Shown one piece after another: positions 17,070-24,387 of a stretch of 64,000 nt of DNA. Source of the DNA: Tsuneonella troitsensis. GTDB lineage: Bacteria > Pseudomonadota > Alphaproteobacteria > Sphingomonadales > Sphingomonadaceae. The notes beneath the pieces are model-generated. The model did no database searches. It saw only the letters and a program-made list of their open reading frames with translations, and was not told the origin of the DNA. A program made the position numbers and the translations under genes. Where the stretch lies: the NCBI RefSeq assembly GCF_001441535.1, contig NZ_LMAU01000001.1:1-64000 (forward strand), in the 5' to 3' direction. Each line of letters begins with the position of its first letter. Position 1 is the stretch's first letter.

Positions 17070-17843
17070 TCAATGCGTGACTAGCAACGCGGGCTTGGCA
17101 AGCATCCACACAGCCATGGCCACCATCATTACGTTCTCGGTTAGGGACACAAAGCCCAGCGGCACGCGGCTGTCGCCACCGACGCAGGCGCATTTGAGTT
17201 CGCGCTTATCGATATAGACCGCCTTGAACACCGAGACTGCGCCGATCGCGCCGATGAAGAGCGCAATGGGGATCGAGAGCCACATCAGAGCGCCCGCGAG
17301 CATCAAAACGCCGGCCGCCCCTTCCGCGAAGGGGTAGATGCGCCCGTAAGGAACCCATCTTGCAGCGAGCAGATCGTAGTTCAGGAACATGGTCGCAAAG
17401 GAATCGATGTCCTTGAGCTTTTGTAGTGCCAGCAAACACATCGAGATTGCGATGAACCATTCGGCGGCGCGAATTGTGAATAGTTCGCCGAGCGAGGCCC
17501 AGCTTCCAGCCAGTGCCATCGCCGCCGCCATCGCGAAAAGCGCGATCACCGGCGTATAGGTAACGGCATCCTTGTCCTTTACTTGGCCGCCCAGGTAGCG
17601 AACGAGGTCGTCGTGCCCCCCGATACGCTCACCGCCGATGAATATCTGCGGTGTCGTAGCGACGCCATGCTTGGCCTTGAACGCGTCGGTCTCTTCACGT
17701 GTGGCGAGGTGGTGATCCTCGACGGAGAAGCCCTTTCGCTTCAGCAAATCGAGAGCCTTGAGTCCGTAGGGACAGACATGATCGGCCTGAACCATTCGAT
17801 AGAGAACCGCCGCCTTTGTAGGATGACCACTCTTATCCGACAT
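17070..17843 (-). CDS. Glutaredoxin-MauE/DoxX-like fusion membrane protein
   Basis: 257 residues. Residues 10-85 are a glutaredoxin fold with CPYG (a single active-site Cys, monothiol type) and TPQIFIGGERIGGHDDL; 95-257 form a MauE-like membrane domain of about five helices with a conserved CACVGG pair of cysteines (ELKCACVGGDS). The combination suggests thiol transfer across the membrane during metal stress. Start ATG 17843 has AAGGAGTG at ideal spacing; the longer frame to 17876 would run through the promoter. First gene of the operon divergent from the MerR regulator. Confidence 0.85.
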   Translation of the reverse strand: MSDKSGHPTKAAVLYRMVQADHVCPYGLKALDLLKRKGFSVEDHHLATREETDAFKAKHGVATTPQIFIGGERIGGHDDLVRYLGGQVKDKDAVTYTPVIALFAMAAAMALAGSWASLGELFTIRAAEWFIAISMCLLALQKLKDIDSFATMFLNYDLLAARWVPYGRIYPFAEGAAGVLMLAGALMWLSIPIALFIGAIGAVSVFKAVYIDKRELKCACVGGDSRVPLGFVSLTENVMMVAMAVWMLAKPALLVTH

Positions 17844-17873
17844 TACATCACTCCTTGTGATCGGGTCGGCACT

Positions 17874-17905
17874 CATATAGGTTCTGTACTATGGTACAGA
17901 GTCAA
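17874..17905 (-). promoter_or_regulatory. MerR-type promoter and operator of the metal operon
   Basis: On the minus strand: -35 TTGACT (17905-17900), then a 19-base spacer holding the dyad TCTGTAC-CATA-GTACAGA (17883-17900), then CTATAT (17880-17875; or TATATG with 20 bases). The long spacer and central dyad are the hallmark of MerR-family activation, and -35 plus CNGTAC-N4-GTACNG closely match the Tn501 mer promoter as I remember it. It would drive the eight-gene cluster leftward. The divergent regulator's own ATG lies inside the dyad. Confidence 0.82.
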
Positions 17906-18295
17906 GCGCCAAATTCGCTCACCATCTCGAAACTCGCCGCCGGCGGAGGTGTGGGGGTCGAGACGATCCGTTTTTATCAGCGCAAAGGGCTGCTTGAGAC
18001 CCCAACGCGCGAGAGCGGTATACGGCGTTACGGATCAGAGGACCTGCGGAGGCTGCGGTTCATACGGCAAGCGCAGGCGGCGGGATTCACTTTGGAAGAG
18101 ATCAAAGAGTTGATCGAGTTGGACGCCGGTCACGATCGCGCGCGAGCTCGAGAACTGGCCCGGCTTCGCATCGAGGCCTTGGATACAAAAATGTCTGAAC
18201 TGAGCCGGGCTCGGGAGGCGTTGCAGAAACTCGCCAAGCAATGTGCAAAGGGCGCGAAAGGACCGTGCCCAATTCTCGCATCCTTTGGCATCTGA
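17891..18295 (+). CDS. MerR-family metal-responsive regulator
   Basis: 134 residues. N-terminal winged helix (TISKLAAGGGVGVETIRFYQRKGLL, IRRYGSEDL), dimer helix, and C-terminal metal loop CAKGAKGPCPIL. The two Cys are spaced C-x7-C as in the Cu(I) sensor CueR, while the third Cys required by mercury MerR (after HC) is Asp here, so a copper/silver sensor is more likely than a mercury one despite a mer-like operator. The only in-frame ATG is 17891, inside the operator and without a ribosome site, hinting at a leaderless or near-leaderless mRNA. Confidence 0.88.
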   Translation: MVQSQAPNSLTISKLAAGGGVGVETIRFYQRKGLLETPTRESGIRRYGSEDLRRLRFIRQAQAAGFTLEEIKELIELDAGHDRARARELARLRIEALDTKMSELSRAREALQKLAKQCAKGAKGPCPILASFGI

Positions 18296-18488
18296 CGATG
18301 GACCGTATTTGGCGCGTCTGCTTTCGGGACCCGCTTCCGGATCGTTCTATGACCTAATTTAGGGCGCAAAGCAGACACCCCTGAAAGCTGGTTATCGACT
18401 TCCCCAGCCTTCCGAGCATGGTCAGCTCATGCCCTCTGAAGCCAGCCTGCTCTTCGTTCAGCATCTCTGCCTCCAGGCAGGGAGCATT

Positions 18489-18767
18489 ATGGAGAACGCA
18501 AGCGTTCACTTGGCCCACGCGCTTCCAGCCGACCTGGATGAGAGGGCCGCGCGCCTCTTGCGGATTCAAAGGGCCGCAGCCGACATCTCTTCCCTGATGA
18601 ACGCCGCCGAGGCGTTGAACCGTCGAGGCAACGGACCGACTAGGTCACCCCGCCTTGGGCTTCCTGGCACCGCGGGGAGCCGAAGCAGCGCCCTTTCGCG
18701 CGCCGGGCCTCTCGCCCGGCTTTCGGCCAAGCCCGATCTTCTTCGCCATGTCGCGACGGACCTGTGA
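18489..18767 (+). CDS. Possible small protein, 3' overlap with mucR
   Basis: 92 residues from ATG 18489 (GGGAG upstream). The first 50 residues (ALPADLDERAARLLRIQRAAADI) look like a genuine amphipathic coding segment; the last 40 are Arg/Ser/Pro-rich and lie antisense to the mucR 3' end, so the natural gene may have lost its original end. No family recognised. Confidence 0.3.
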   Translation: MENASVHLAHALPADLDERAARLLRIQRAAADISSLMNAAEALNRRGNGPTRSPRLGLPGTAGSRSSALSRAGPLARLSAKPDLLRHVATDL

Positions 18768-19136
18768 GTAGCTCTCGGACACCATCGGGTAGTCTACCTT
18801 GAGGCCGTAGCGCTCGCGGTATTGCTCCGGTGTCATGCCATGCGTCGATAGATGCCGACGCAGCGTCTTGTACGGCTTGCCGTCTATCATCGAGATGATG
18901 TGGTCTTTCGAGGCGAGCGATTTCCGGACCGAGACGGCCGGCTTATACTCAGGTTCATCGGGTGCCCCGTCGGATTCAGTTCCCGAACCAAGACTGGTGA
19001 GCGCGCCGTAGACCTTCTGGAGAAAGGCGGGGACTTCGTCAGCCGAAGCATTCGTATTCGGGTTGGACAACCACGCGATCGCCAGATCAGTCGCGAGCTC
19101 AAGCGGGCTGGACAGATCGTTCTCTTCGGCCACCAT
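18645..19136 (-). CDS. mucR: MucR/Ros family transcriptional regulator
   Basis: 163 residues. The Ros/MucR domain covers about 70-145: KPAVSVRKSLASKDHI, IDGKPYKTLRRHLSTHGMTPEQYRERYGLK and YPMVSESYSQVRRDMAKKIGLG. The first zinc-ligand Cys pair typical of Ros is missing, as in many paralogues in which the finger is altered (Ser-Val-x-Lys here). A basic tail follows. Members silence AT-rich acquired DNA and control surface polysaccharide genes. A copy within an island-like region may control that island; this is inference. Confidence 0.9.
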   Translation of the reverse strand: MVAEENDLSSPLELATDLAIAWLSNPNTNASADEVPAFLQKVYGALTSLGSGTESDGAPDEPEYKPAVSVRKSLASKDHIISMIDGKPYKTLRRHLSTHGMTPEQYRERYGLKVDYPMVSESYSQVRRDMAKKIGLGRKPGERPGARKGAASAPRGARKPKAG

Positions 19137-19371
19137 CGTTCTCCTTATTAAGATCTGCGATCCGAACTAGCATCACGCTGCCTTGCGTCAATCACCGCGA
19201 AATATTCGCAGCGGTTAGGACATTCCATTCGACTTCGTTGGCAGACGAAGCATTGGTGTCTTTACTGAATCGCAGCCGACCCGGTTGGCTGAGCCCCCCG
19301 ACGACACGCTCGGTCGGGGCTGTGGGTGGTGGGAGCAGCGAAGGTCGCTGCCCGCATCAGGAGCGTCACCC

Positions 19372-19758
19372 ATGACCAGCATCACCACAACCAAGCCCTC
19401 GACCAAGAACCCACGTCGCATGGCGCGCGCACCGCAGGAAAAGGTCGAAGTTGCCCAGTCTCCAGGCGGGCTGCCTGGCCAAGCTGCTGACGCTCCTCTT
19501 CCGGATGGAGATGCTGCGAAGCCTGCGACGAAGTCCGCCATCGTTATCGAGCTGCTGATGCGCAGAGAGGGCGCAACACTCGAGGCGATGGTCGCAGCCA
19601 CCGGCTGGCTGCCCCACACGACACGCGCCGCGCTGACCGGCCTCAAGAAGAAGGGCATGACGATCAGCAGCGAGAAGGTGGACGGCGTCCGTAGGTACAG
19701 CGCGGACCTGCCCGACAAAAAGGTGGAGGTGGAGGTTGGCGAGGTAGCAGGATCGTGA
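19372..19758 (+). CDS. DUF3489 domain protein
   Basis: 128 residues. A disordered, basic N-terminal half is followed by a winged-helix-like DUF3489 domain (KSAIVIELLMRREGATLEAMVAATGWLPHTTR in two parts, ALTGLKKKGMTISSEKVDGVRRY), likely DNA-binding. ATG 19372 has AGGAG upstream. The stop overlaps the next start. This gene, the DUF2924 gene and a serine recombinase form a recurring three-gene set in alphaproteobacterial integrative elements; DUF3489 could be its regulator or directionality factor, which is unproven. Confidence 0.85.
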   Translation: MTSITTTKPSTKNPRRMARAPQEKVEVAQSPGGLPGQAADAPLPDGDAAKPATKSAIVIELLMRREGATLEAMVAATGWLPHTTRAALTGLKKKGMTISSEKVDGVRRYSADLPDKKVEVEVGEVAGS

Positions 19759-20210
19759 ACCTCGCAGCTCGGATGCAAGCTATCGAGGCCATGTCCGGCA
19801 AGGAACTCAAGGCGGAGTGGGAACAGTTGATGAAGTCGCCTGCTCCACCAGCATTCGGCAAGGGACTGCTCACCCGTGCCCTAACTTACCATCTACAGGA
19901 GAAGGCATTCGGCGGATTGCCGGGTGCAGACCGCAGACGCATCCGGTCGCTCGCAGCCCGTCCCGATGGCTCGCCGACTGATGCCGGGCAGCAGCAACTT
20001 CGCCCCGGAACCTGGCTGTCGCGGACGTGGCACGGCGAAGTCCATCAGGTCGTGGTGCTCGAACACGGCGTCGATTACCGCGGCGCAAGATATTCCTCGC
20101 TCAGCGCCGTCGCCCGCGAGATTACCGGCGCGCACTGGTCGGGCCCGCGCTTCTTCGGGCTGCACTCTCCACGGCTCGGCCCGCTCGGGGTCACCGCCAA
20201 TGCGCAGTGA
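19755..20210 (+). CDS. DUF2924 domain protein
   Basis: 151 residues. Typical DUF2924: an N-terminal helix with MSGKELKAEWEQLMKSPAPP, LLTRALTYHLQEKAFGGL, then GTWLSRTWHGEVHQVVVLEHGVDYRGARYSSLSAVAREITGAHWSGPRFFGL (given here only to identify the Trp-Ser-Gly-Pro signature). GTG start overlaps the upstream stop (GTGA). It is nearly always found just before a large serine recombinase and may bind DNA or assist recombination; function unproven. Confidence 0.85.
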   Translation: MNLAARMQAIEAMSGKELKAEWEQLMKSPAPPAFGKGLLTRALTYHLQEKAFGGLPGADRRRIRSLAARPDGSPTDAGQQQLRPGTWLSRTWHGEVHQVVVLEHGVDYRGARYSSLSAVAREITGAHWSGPRFFGLHSPRLGPLGVTANAQ

Positions 20211-21867
20211 CACGAGGATGCTGCGCTGCGCGGTCTACACCCGCAAGTCGACAGACGAGGGACTCGAGAAGGACTTCAACAGCCTCGATGCCCAGCGTGA
20301 AGCGTGCGAAGCCTACATCCTGAGCCAGCAGCACGAGGGCTGGTCGCCGATCGCCGAGCATTACGATGATGGCGGGTTCTCGGGTGGTGACATGGAGCGC
20401 CCTGCCTTGCGGCGGCTTCTTGCCGCGGTGAAGGCCGGACAGATCGACGTTATCGTCGTGTACAAGATCGACCGCCTGACCCGGAGCCTTTCCGACTTTG
20501 CCAGGATCGTCGACATCCTCGACGCTGGAGATTGCTCGTTCGTCAGCGTGACCCAGTCGTTCAACACCACCAGTTCGATGGGTCGCCTCACACTCAACGT
20601 CCTGCTCTCCTTTGCCCAGTTCGAGCGTGAAGTCGCGGCCGAACGCATCCGGGACAAGATTGCGGCCTCCAAGAAGCGCGGCATGTGGATGGGTGGGCCG
20701 CTGCCGCTCGGCTATGAAGCCATCGATCGCAAGCTCGTAGTCGTACCGGAAGAGGCCGAGACCGTTCGCGATATCATGCGGCGCTATCTTGCAGCCGATG
20801 GCGTCCCCTCGCTCGTCGAGGAACTCGAACGCAACGGTATCTTCAGCAAGCGGAGGAAGATGCGGGACGGCTCCATTGCCGGAGGGATACCATTCCGACG
20901 CGGTGCGCTCGCGCATCTGCTCTCCAATCGCGTGTACCTCGGGCTCACCACGCACAAGGGACAGGCGTACGAGGGGCAGCATAAGGCCATCGTCGACCGC
21001 GAGTTGTTCGATGCCGTGCAGGCGAAACTCGAAAGGCGCGAACATGACCGCTGGAGCGATCAGGACTCCGAAGCCATCAGCGTACTGGCGGGGCGCATCC
21101 GTGACCAGCATGGGCGTCCGATGGTCCCGACCCACACGCGCAATCATAGCCGGCGGTATCGCTACTATGCTTCGATTCCTCGCGATGGCAGCAACGAGCC
21201 TGCAGTGCGGATGCCCGCGATTGAACTCGAGCATGCGGTGACCAAGGCCATTGTCCAGAAGCTGGAGAACCCTTGGTCGCTTCGGGAGCAATTCGACCGG
21301 CTGCCTGATGACGTCCGGACCAGCGCTGCATCCGCGGTCGTCAGATTTGCCCGCGAGCTTAAAGCGTCCAGCGGTATCGATCGCAAGCGGATGCTTGCAA
21401 AACTCAACCTGGAAGTCTGCGTATCCTCGAAGTCCATCGAGGCCGCGATTGAGCTGAACAGCCTATTCCCATCTCACTCTGACGAGATGCCCGCCAAGCT
21501 CCGGGCAACAATCAGTGTTCCCGGCTCCCTTGTTCGCTGCGGTCACGAGCTCAGGTTGAAGCTTGAACCGCCTGCAGGTGATCCATCACGTCAGCAGTCA
21601 GCACTGGTCGATCTCATCACCCGGGCGTTCGAAGCGCGGGAGCAACTGATCTCCATGGATGACGGCGAGGTTGCGTCCATGCCGAATCGGCAGCGGCGGC
21701 ATCTCGAGCGCACGGCACGGCTCAGCTATCTTGCCCCTGATATCATCAGGGGCATCCTCGATGGCAAACAGGGGCCAAACCTGGCAGCGCGCAACATGGT
21801 GCGCATGGCGTCGCTCCCGCTCGACTGGGCGGCGCAGCGCCGGGCCCTGCAGCTCGAGCCTAACTGA
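20200..21867 (+). CDS. Large serine recombinase
   Basis: 555 residues. Site-specific recombinase: resolvase catalytic domain at 7-160 (CAVYTRKSTDEG with the nucleophile Ser in RKS, YKIDRLTRSL, FAQFEREVAAERIRDK), recombinase domain with the LLSNRVYLGL segment, and a C-terminal DNA-binding region. The zinc ribbon seems reduced: no clear CxxC pairs. ATG 20200 overlaps the DUF2924 gene; ATG 20218 is also possible. It ends about 190 bases from the 3' end of tRNA-Lys, its probable attachment site. Confidence 0.9.
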   Translation: MRSDTRMLRCAVYTRKSTDEGLEKDFNSLDAQREACEAYILSQQHEGWSPIAEHYDDGGFSGGDMERPALRRLLAAVKAGQIDVIVVYKIDRLTRSLSDFARIVDILDAGDCSFVSVTQSFNTTSSMGRLTLNVLLSFAQFEREVAAERIRDKIAASKKRGMWMGGPLPLGYEAIDRKLVVVPEEAETVRDIMRRYLAADGVPSLVEELERNGIFSKRRKMRDGSIAGGIPFRRGALAHLLSNRVYLGLTTHKGQAYEGQHKAIVDRELFDAVQAKLERREHDRWSDQDSEAISVLAGRIRDQHGRPMVPTHTRNHSRRYRYYASIPRDGSNEPAVRMPAIELEHAVTKAIVQKLENPWSLREQFDRLPDDVRTSAASAVVRFARELKASSGIDRKRMLAKLNLEVCVSSKSIEAAIELNSLFPSHSDEMPAKLRATISVPGSLVRCGHELRLKLEPPAGDPSRQQSALVDLITRAFEAREQLISMDDGEVASMPNRQRRHLERTARLSYLAPDIIRGILDGKQGPNLAARNMVRMASLPLDWAAQRRALQLEPN

Positions 21868-21954
21868 CCCAATCCATTCGTAGGACAGGTTTTCAGCCCG
21901 AGAGACGCTTGGACCGGAATCTCGGTTGGTTTCGCCAAGCGAGACCGCTTCGTA

Positions 21955-21978
21955 GAGCGGCCGCTGAATCGGCCGCTC
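21955..21978. repeat. Inverted repeat GAGCGGCCG / CGGCCGCTC
   Basis: Nine-base perfect arms with a 6-base loop between the recombinase gene and tRNA-Lys. It may be a stop signal or recombinase site. The remainder of 21868-22053 has AGAGAATTGCC/GGCAATC-type short repeats but no gene. Confidence 0.45.
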
Positions 21979-22053
21979 CAAAGTCGCGGAAATGCGGGCG
22001 AAATTTGGCACAGTCAGAGAATTGCCGGCAATCGCGGAAAACTCTGGACTGCG

Positions 22054-22129
22054 TGGTGAGCCCTGCTGGGTTCGAACCAGCGACCTACTGATTAAAAGTC
22101 AGTTGCTCTACCGACTGAGCTAAGGGCCC
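22054..22129 (-). tRNA. tRNA-Lys (anticodon TTT)
   Basis: 76 bases with encoded CCA. Acceptor stem GGGCCCT pairs with AGGGCTC (one G-T), the D arm has AGCTCAGTCGGTAGAGC, the anticodon loop is CTTTTAA, and the T arm has GGTTCGAACC. The 3' end points toward the serine recombinase module, the usual arrangement when a mobile element has entered a tRNA gene. Its promoter overlaps the folK stop. Confidence 0.96.
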
Positions 22130-22154
22130 AAACGCGTGGCTTGGCGCGTGGGCG

Positions 22155-22183
22155 CCCTAGGCCAGCGGATCCGCGCGGGTCAA
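22155..22183 (-). promoter_or_regulatory. tRNA-Lys promoter
   Basis: TTGACC (22183-22178), 17-base spacer, CTAGGG (22160-22155), about 25 bases upstream of the tRNA 5' end. The -10 box covers the folK stop codon. Confidence 0.65.
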
Positions 22184-22648
22184 GCGTGCTTGGAGTTGGG
22201 CGAGAGTCAGGCCGGTGATCGGGTCGCGCCAGTCCGATGCGATTTGCGTTGCGGGGGCGAGCACGAAGGTGCGGGCGCGGAATTGCGGATGCGGGACGAT
22301 TAGCCGCGGTTCGGCCCACGCGCCGCCGCTCCACAGCACGATATCGAGGTCCAGCACCCGCGCCCCCCACCGTGCGCCGCGGCGGATACGGCCGAAGGCG
22401 CTCTCTATGTCCTGCAACAGATCCAGCAACTCCGGTGGATCGAGCGAGGATTCCAGCACGGCGGCGGCGTTGGCGTAGCGGCGGCGCGATGGCCCGAGCG
22501 GCGGGGTTTCGATCACGCGCGAGACCGCTTCCACGTCCAGCCCCGCGTCCTGCAGCGCCTCGATCGCAGCCGCCAGGACTTCTCGCGGCGGGCCGAACCG
22601 CGGGTGGCGGACGTTGGAACCCAGCGCGATCAGGTACCTGTGGGTCAG
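22157..22648 (-). CDS. folK: HPPK, 6-hydroxymethyl-dihydropterin pyrophosphokinase
   Basis: 163 residues. Folate synthesis: transfers pyrophosphate from ATP to hydroxymethyl-dihydropterin. Signatures: YLIALGSNVRHP, ETPPLGPSRRRYANAA, and GARVLDLDIVLW followed by LIVPHPQ. No ATG, GTG or TTG precedes the conserved start; the protein should begin (M)THRYLIALGSN, and the codon at that place is CTG (22648-22646), overlapping the aguB stop as CTGA where ATGA would be expected. Either a CTG start or a base error. Confidence 0.85.
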   Translation of the reverse strand: MTHRYLIALGSNVRHPRFGPPREVLAAAIEALQDAGLDVEAVSRVIETPPLGPSRRRYANAAAVLESSLDPPELLDLLQDIESAFGRIRRGARWGARVLDLDIVLWSGGAWAEPRLIVPHPQFRARTFVLAPATQIASDWRDPITGLTLAQLQARLTRADPLA

Positions 22649-23511
22649 ATATCCTCGCAGATCCGGCCGTAGAGTTGCGGACGGCGATCGCGAAAGAAGC
22701 CCATGCCGGCGCGGTGCTTTGCCGCACGATCGAGATCGATCGCGGCGACCAGAACGCCGGTTTCGCCTGCGCCGAATTCGGCCAGGTAATCGCCCCACTC
22801 GTCCGCGATGAAGCTGTGGCCGTAGAAGCGCTGGCCGTCGCCTCCGCACTCCTTTTCGGTGCCGATCCGGTTGGCGGCGATCACCGGCATGCAGTTCGAT
22901 ACGGCATGGCCCAGCATCGCCCGGCGCCACATCCGGCTGGTGTCGAGCTCCGCGTCGTAGGGTTCGGAGCCGATGGCGGTGGGATAGAACAGCAGCTCTG
23001 CGCCCATCAGCGCCATGACGCGCGCTGTTTCGGGATACCACTGGTCCCAGCAGATGCCGACGCCGATGCGGGTGCCGGCGACGTCCCACACCTTGAACCC
23101 GTCGTTGCCGGGGCGGAAATAGTACTTCTCCTCGTAGCCCGGCCCATCGGGAATGTGGCTCTTGCGATAGGTGCCGAGGATCTCGCCCCGCTCGTCGATC
23201 ATCGCCAGCGTGTTGTAATAGTGGTGCCCGTCGCGCTCGAAAAAGCTCGTCGGGATCGCGACCTTCAACCTTGCGGCGAGCGCCTGCATCGCCGCGACCG
23301 AGGGATGCTCGGCGGTCGGCCGGGCGAGCGCGAACAGCTCCTCGTCCTCGACCTTGCAGAAGTAGGGACCGGAGAACAATTCGGGCGGCAACACGATGCG
23401 GGCGCCCTTCCCGGCGGCCTCTTCGACGAGGGCCGAAACGGCGGCGATGTTCGCCTGCTCGTCCTGCGAGGACAAGTCGAGCTGAAGCGCGGCGACGGTG
23501 ACGATAGCCAT
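22645..23511 (-). CDS. aguB: N-carbamoylputrescine amidase
   Basis: 288 residues, nitrilase superfamily. Converts N-carbamoylputrescine to putrescine, CO2 and ammonia in the arginine/agmatine route. Catalytic triad Glu44 (LPPELF), Lys117 (TYRKSHIP) and Cys154 (GICWDQWYPE); LDTSRMWRRAMLGHAVSNCMPV and FRDRRPQLYGR are as in AguB proteins. No agmatine deiminase gene is in the window. It overlaps folK. Confidence 0.9.
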   Translation of the reverse strand: MAIVTVAALQLDLSSQDEQANIAAVSALVEEAAGKGARIVLPPELFSGPYFCKVEDEELFALARPTAEHPSVAAMQALAARLKVAIPTSFFERDGHHYYNTLAMIDERGEILGTYRKSHIPDGPGYEEKYYFRPGNDGFKVWDVAGTRIGVGICWDQWYPETARVMALMGAELLFYPTAIGSEPYDAELDTSRMWRRAMLGHAVSNCMPVIAANRIGTEKECGGDGQRFYGHSFIADEWGDYLAEFGAGETGVLVAAIDLDRAAKHRAGMGFFRDRRPQLYGRICEDI

Positions 23512-23521
23512 GCGGCGCGGA

Positions 23522-24290
23522 CTATTTCGCTCGCAGCGCGAAGTCCACCTGAATGAACACGTCGGAGGCCGTGGTGCCGAGCATCACGCGCGGCGGCATC
23601 ACCGCCGGCGGAGGGGGCTGCGCCACCGGCACTGCCATCCGTGGAGACGACGACTGCTCGGTCTGGATCGCCATCGCATCGGCGCCGCGCAGGTAGGTCT
23701 GCCCCTGCTGTCCGCCTGCGTCACGGATGTAGATCACCCGCGCGATCTCCATGTCGGCGGCTTCGGCATAGGCTTCGGCACGATTGCGCGCCGCCTTGTA
23801 CGCGTTGGCATAGGCGACATTCGCGACGGCCTCGGGATCGGTCATCGACAGGTTCGGCCCGGACAAGACGTTCGCCCCGGCCTCGGTCACGGCGGTAACC
23901 GCTTCGCTTACCCGGTCGGCCCGACGCATGGTGACGTTGACCACGTTCGACGCCTGGTATTGCCCGCGGCGCGCTCCGTATTCGACGCGGCTCACGCTGA
24001 CGGCACGGGTCTGGATGTCCTTTTCGTCAACCCCGACCTTTTCCAGCGCGGTCACGATCTCGGCGATCTTTGTTGCATTCGCGGCGCTTGCGGCGGTGGC
24101 GGACGCGGCGAACGTCTCGATCCCGGCCTGGAATTCGGCCTTGTCGGGCCGACTTTCGGCATGGCCCGACGCGCTGACCGAAAGCAGGGTTTCATTTCGG
24201 TCGATACCGCGCGGATCGGGGGGGCGTTTCGCCGCAAGCCGCAAGGGCAAGCGGAAGCGCCGTAGCGGCTAACAGGGTACGGATCGGCAT
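23522..24290 (-). pseudogene. SIMPL (DUF541) lipoprotein, frameshift at G7/C7 run
   Basis: Periplasmic SIMPL-domain protein. ATG 24290 starts MPIRTLLAATA with lipobox LALAAC, then reads into a C7 run (plus strand G7 at 24228-24234) and stops; the SIMPL domain (ETLLSVSASGHAESRPDKAEF ... QVDFALRAK) is in the next frame. With six C the two join as CGETPPDPRG, so one extra C has been added. An error or a slippage-prone tract are equally possible. A shorter frame from TTG 24250 would lack the signal. Ten bases separate it from aguB. Confidence 0.78.
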
Positions 24291-24360
24291 GGCGGCTCTC
24301 CCGGGCGGCCCAATTGCCACCCGGTCGCCTTATTTTCGCCGCAATGTGAACCCGCTGTGA

Positions 24361-24377
24361 ATGTTACCTTGTAACAT
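24361..24377. promoter_or_regulatory. Palindrome ATGTTAC-CTT-GTAACAT
   Basis: Perfect 7-bp arms with a 3-base centre, in the gap between the methyltransferase-like gene and the SIMPL gene start. It looks like a repressor operator for the SIMPL-aguB-folK group; the protein that binds it is unknown. Confidence 0.45.
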
Positions 24378-24387
24378 GCATCTGCCG

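Noticed and set aside
17891-18295. Mercury resistance regulator merR
   Set aside because: The essential Cys after His is replaced by Asp and no merT, merP or merA is near; the Cys spacing fits a CueR-like sensor.
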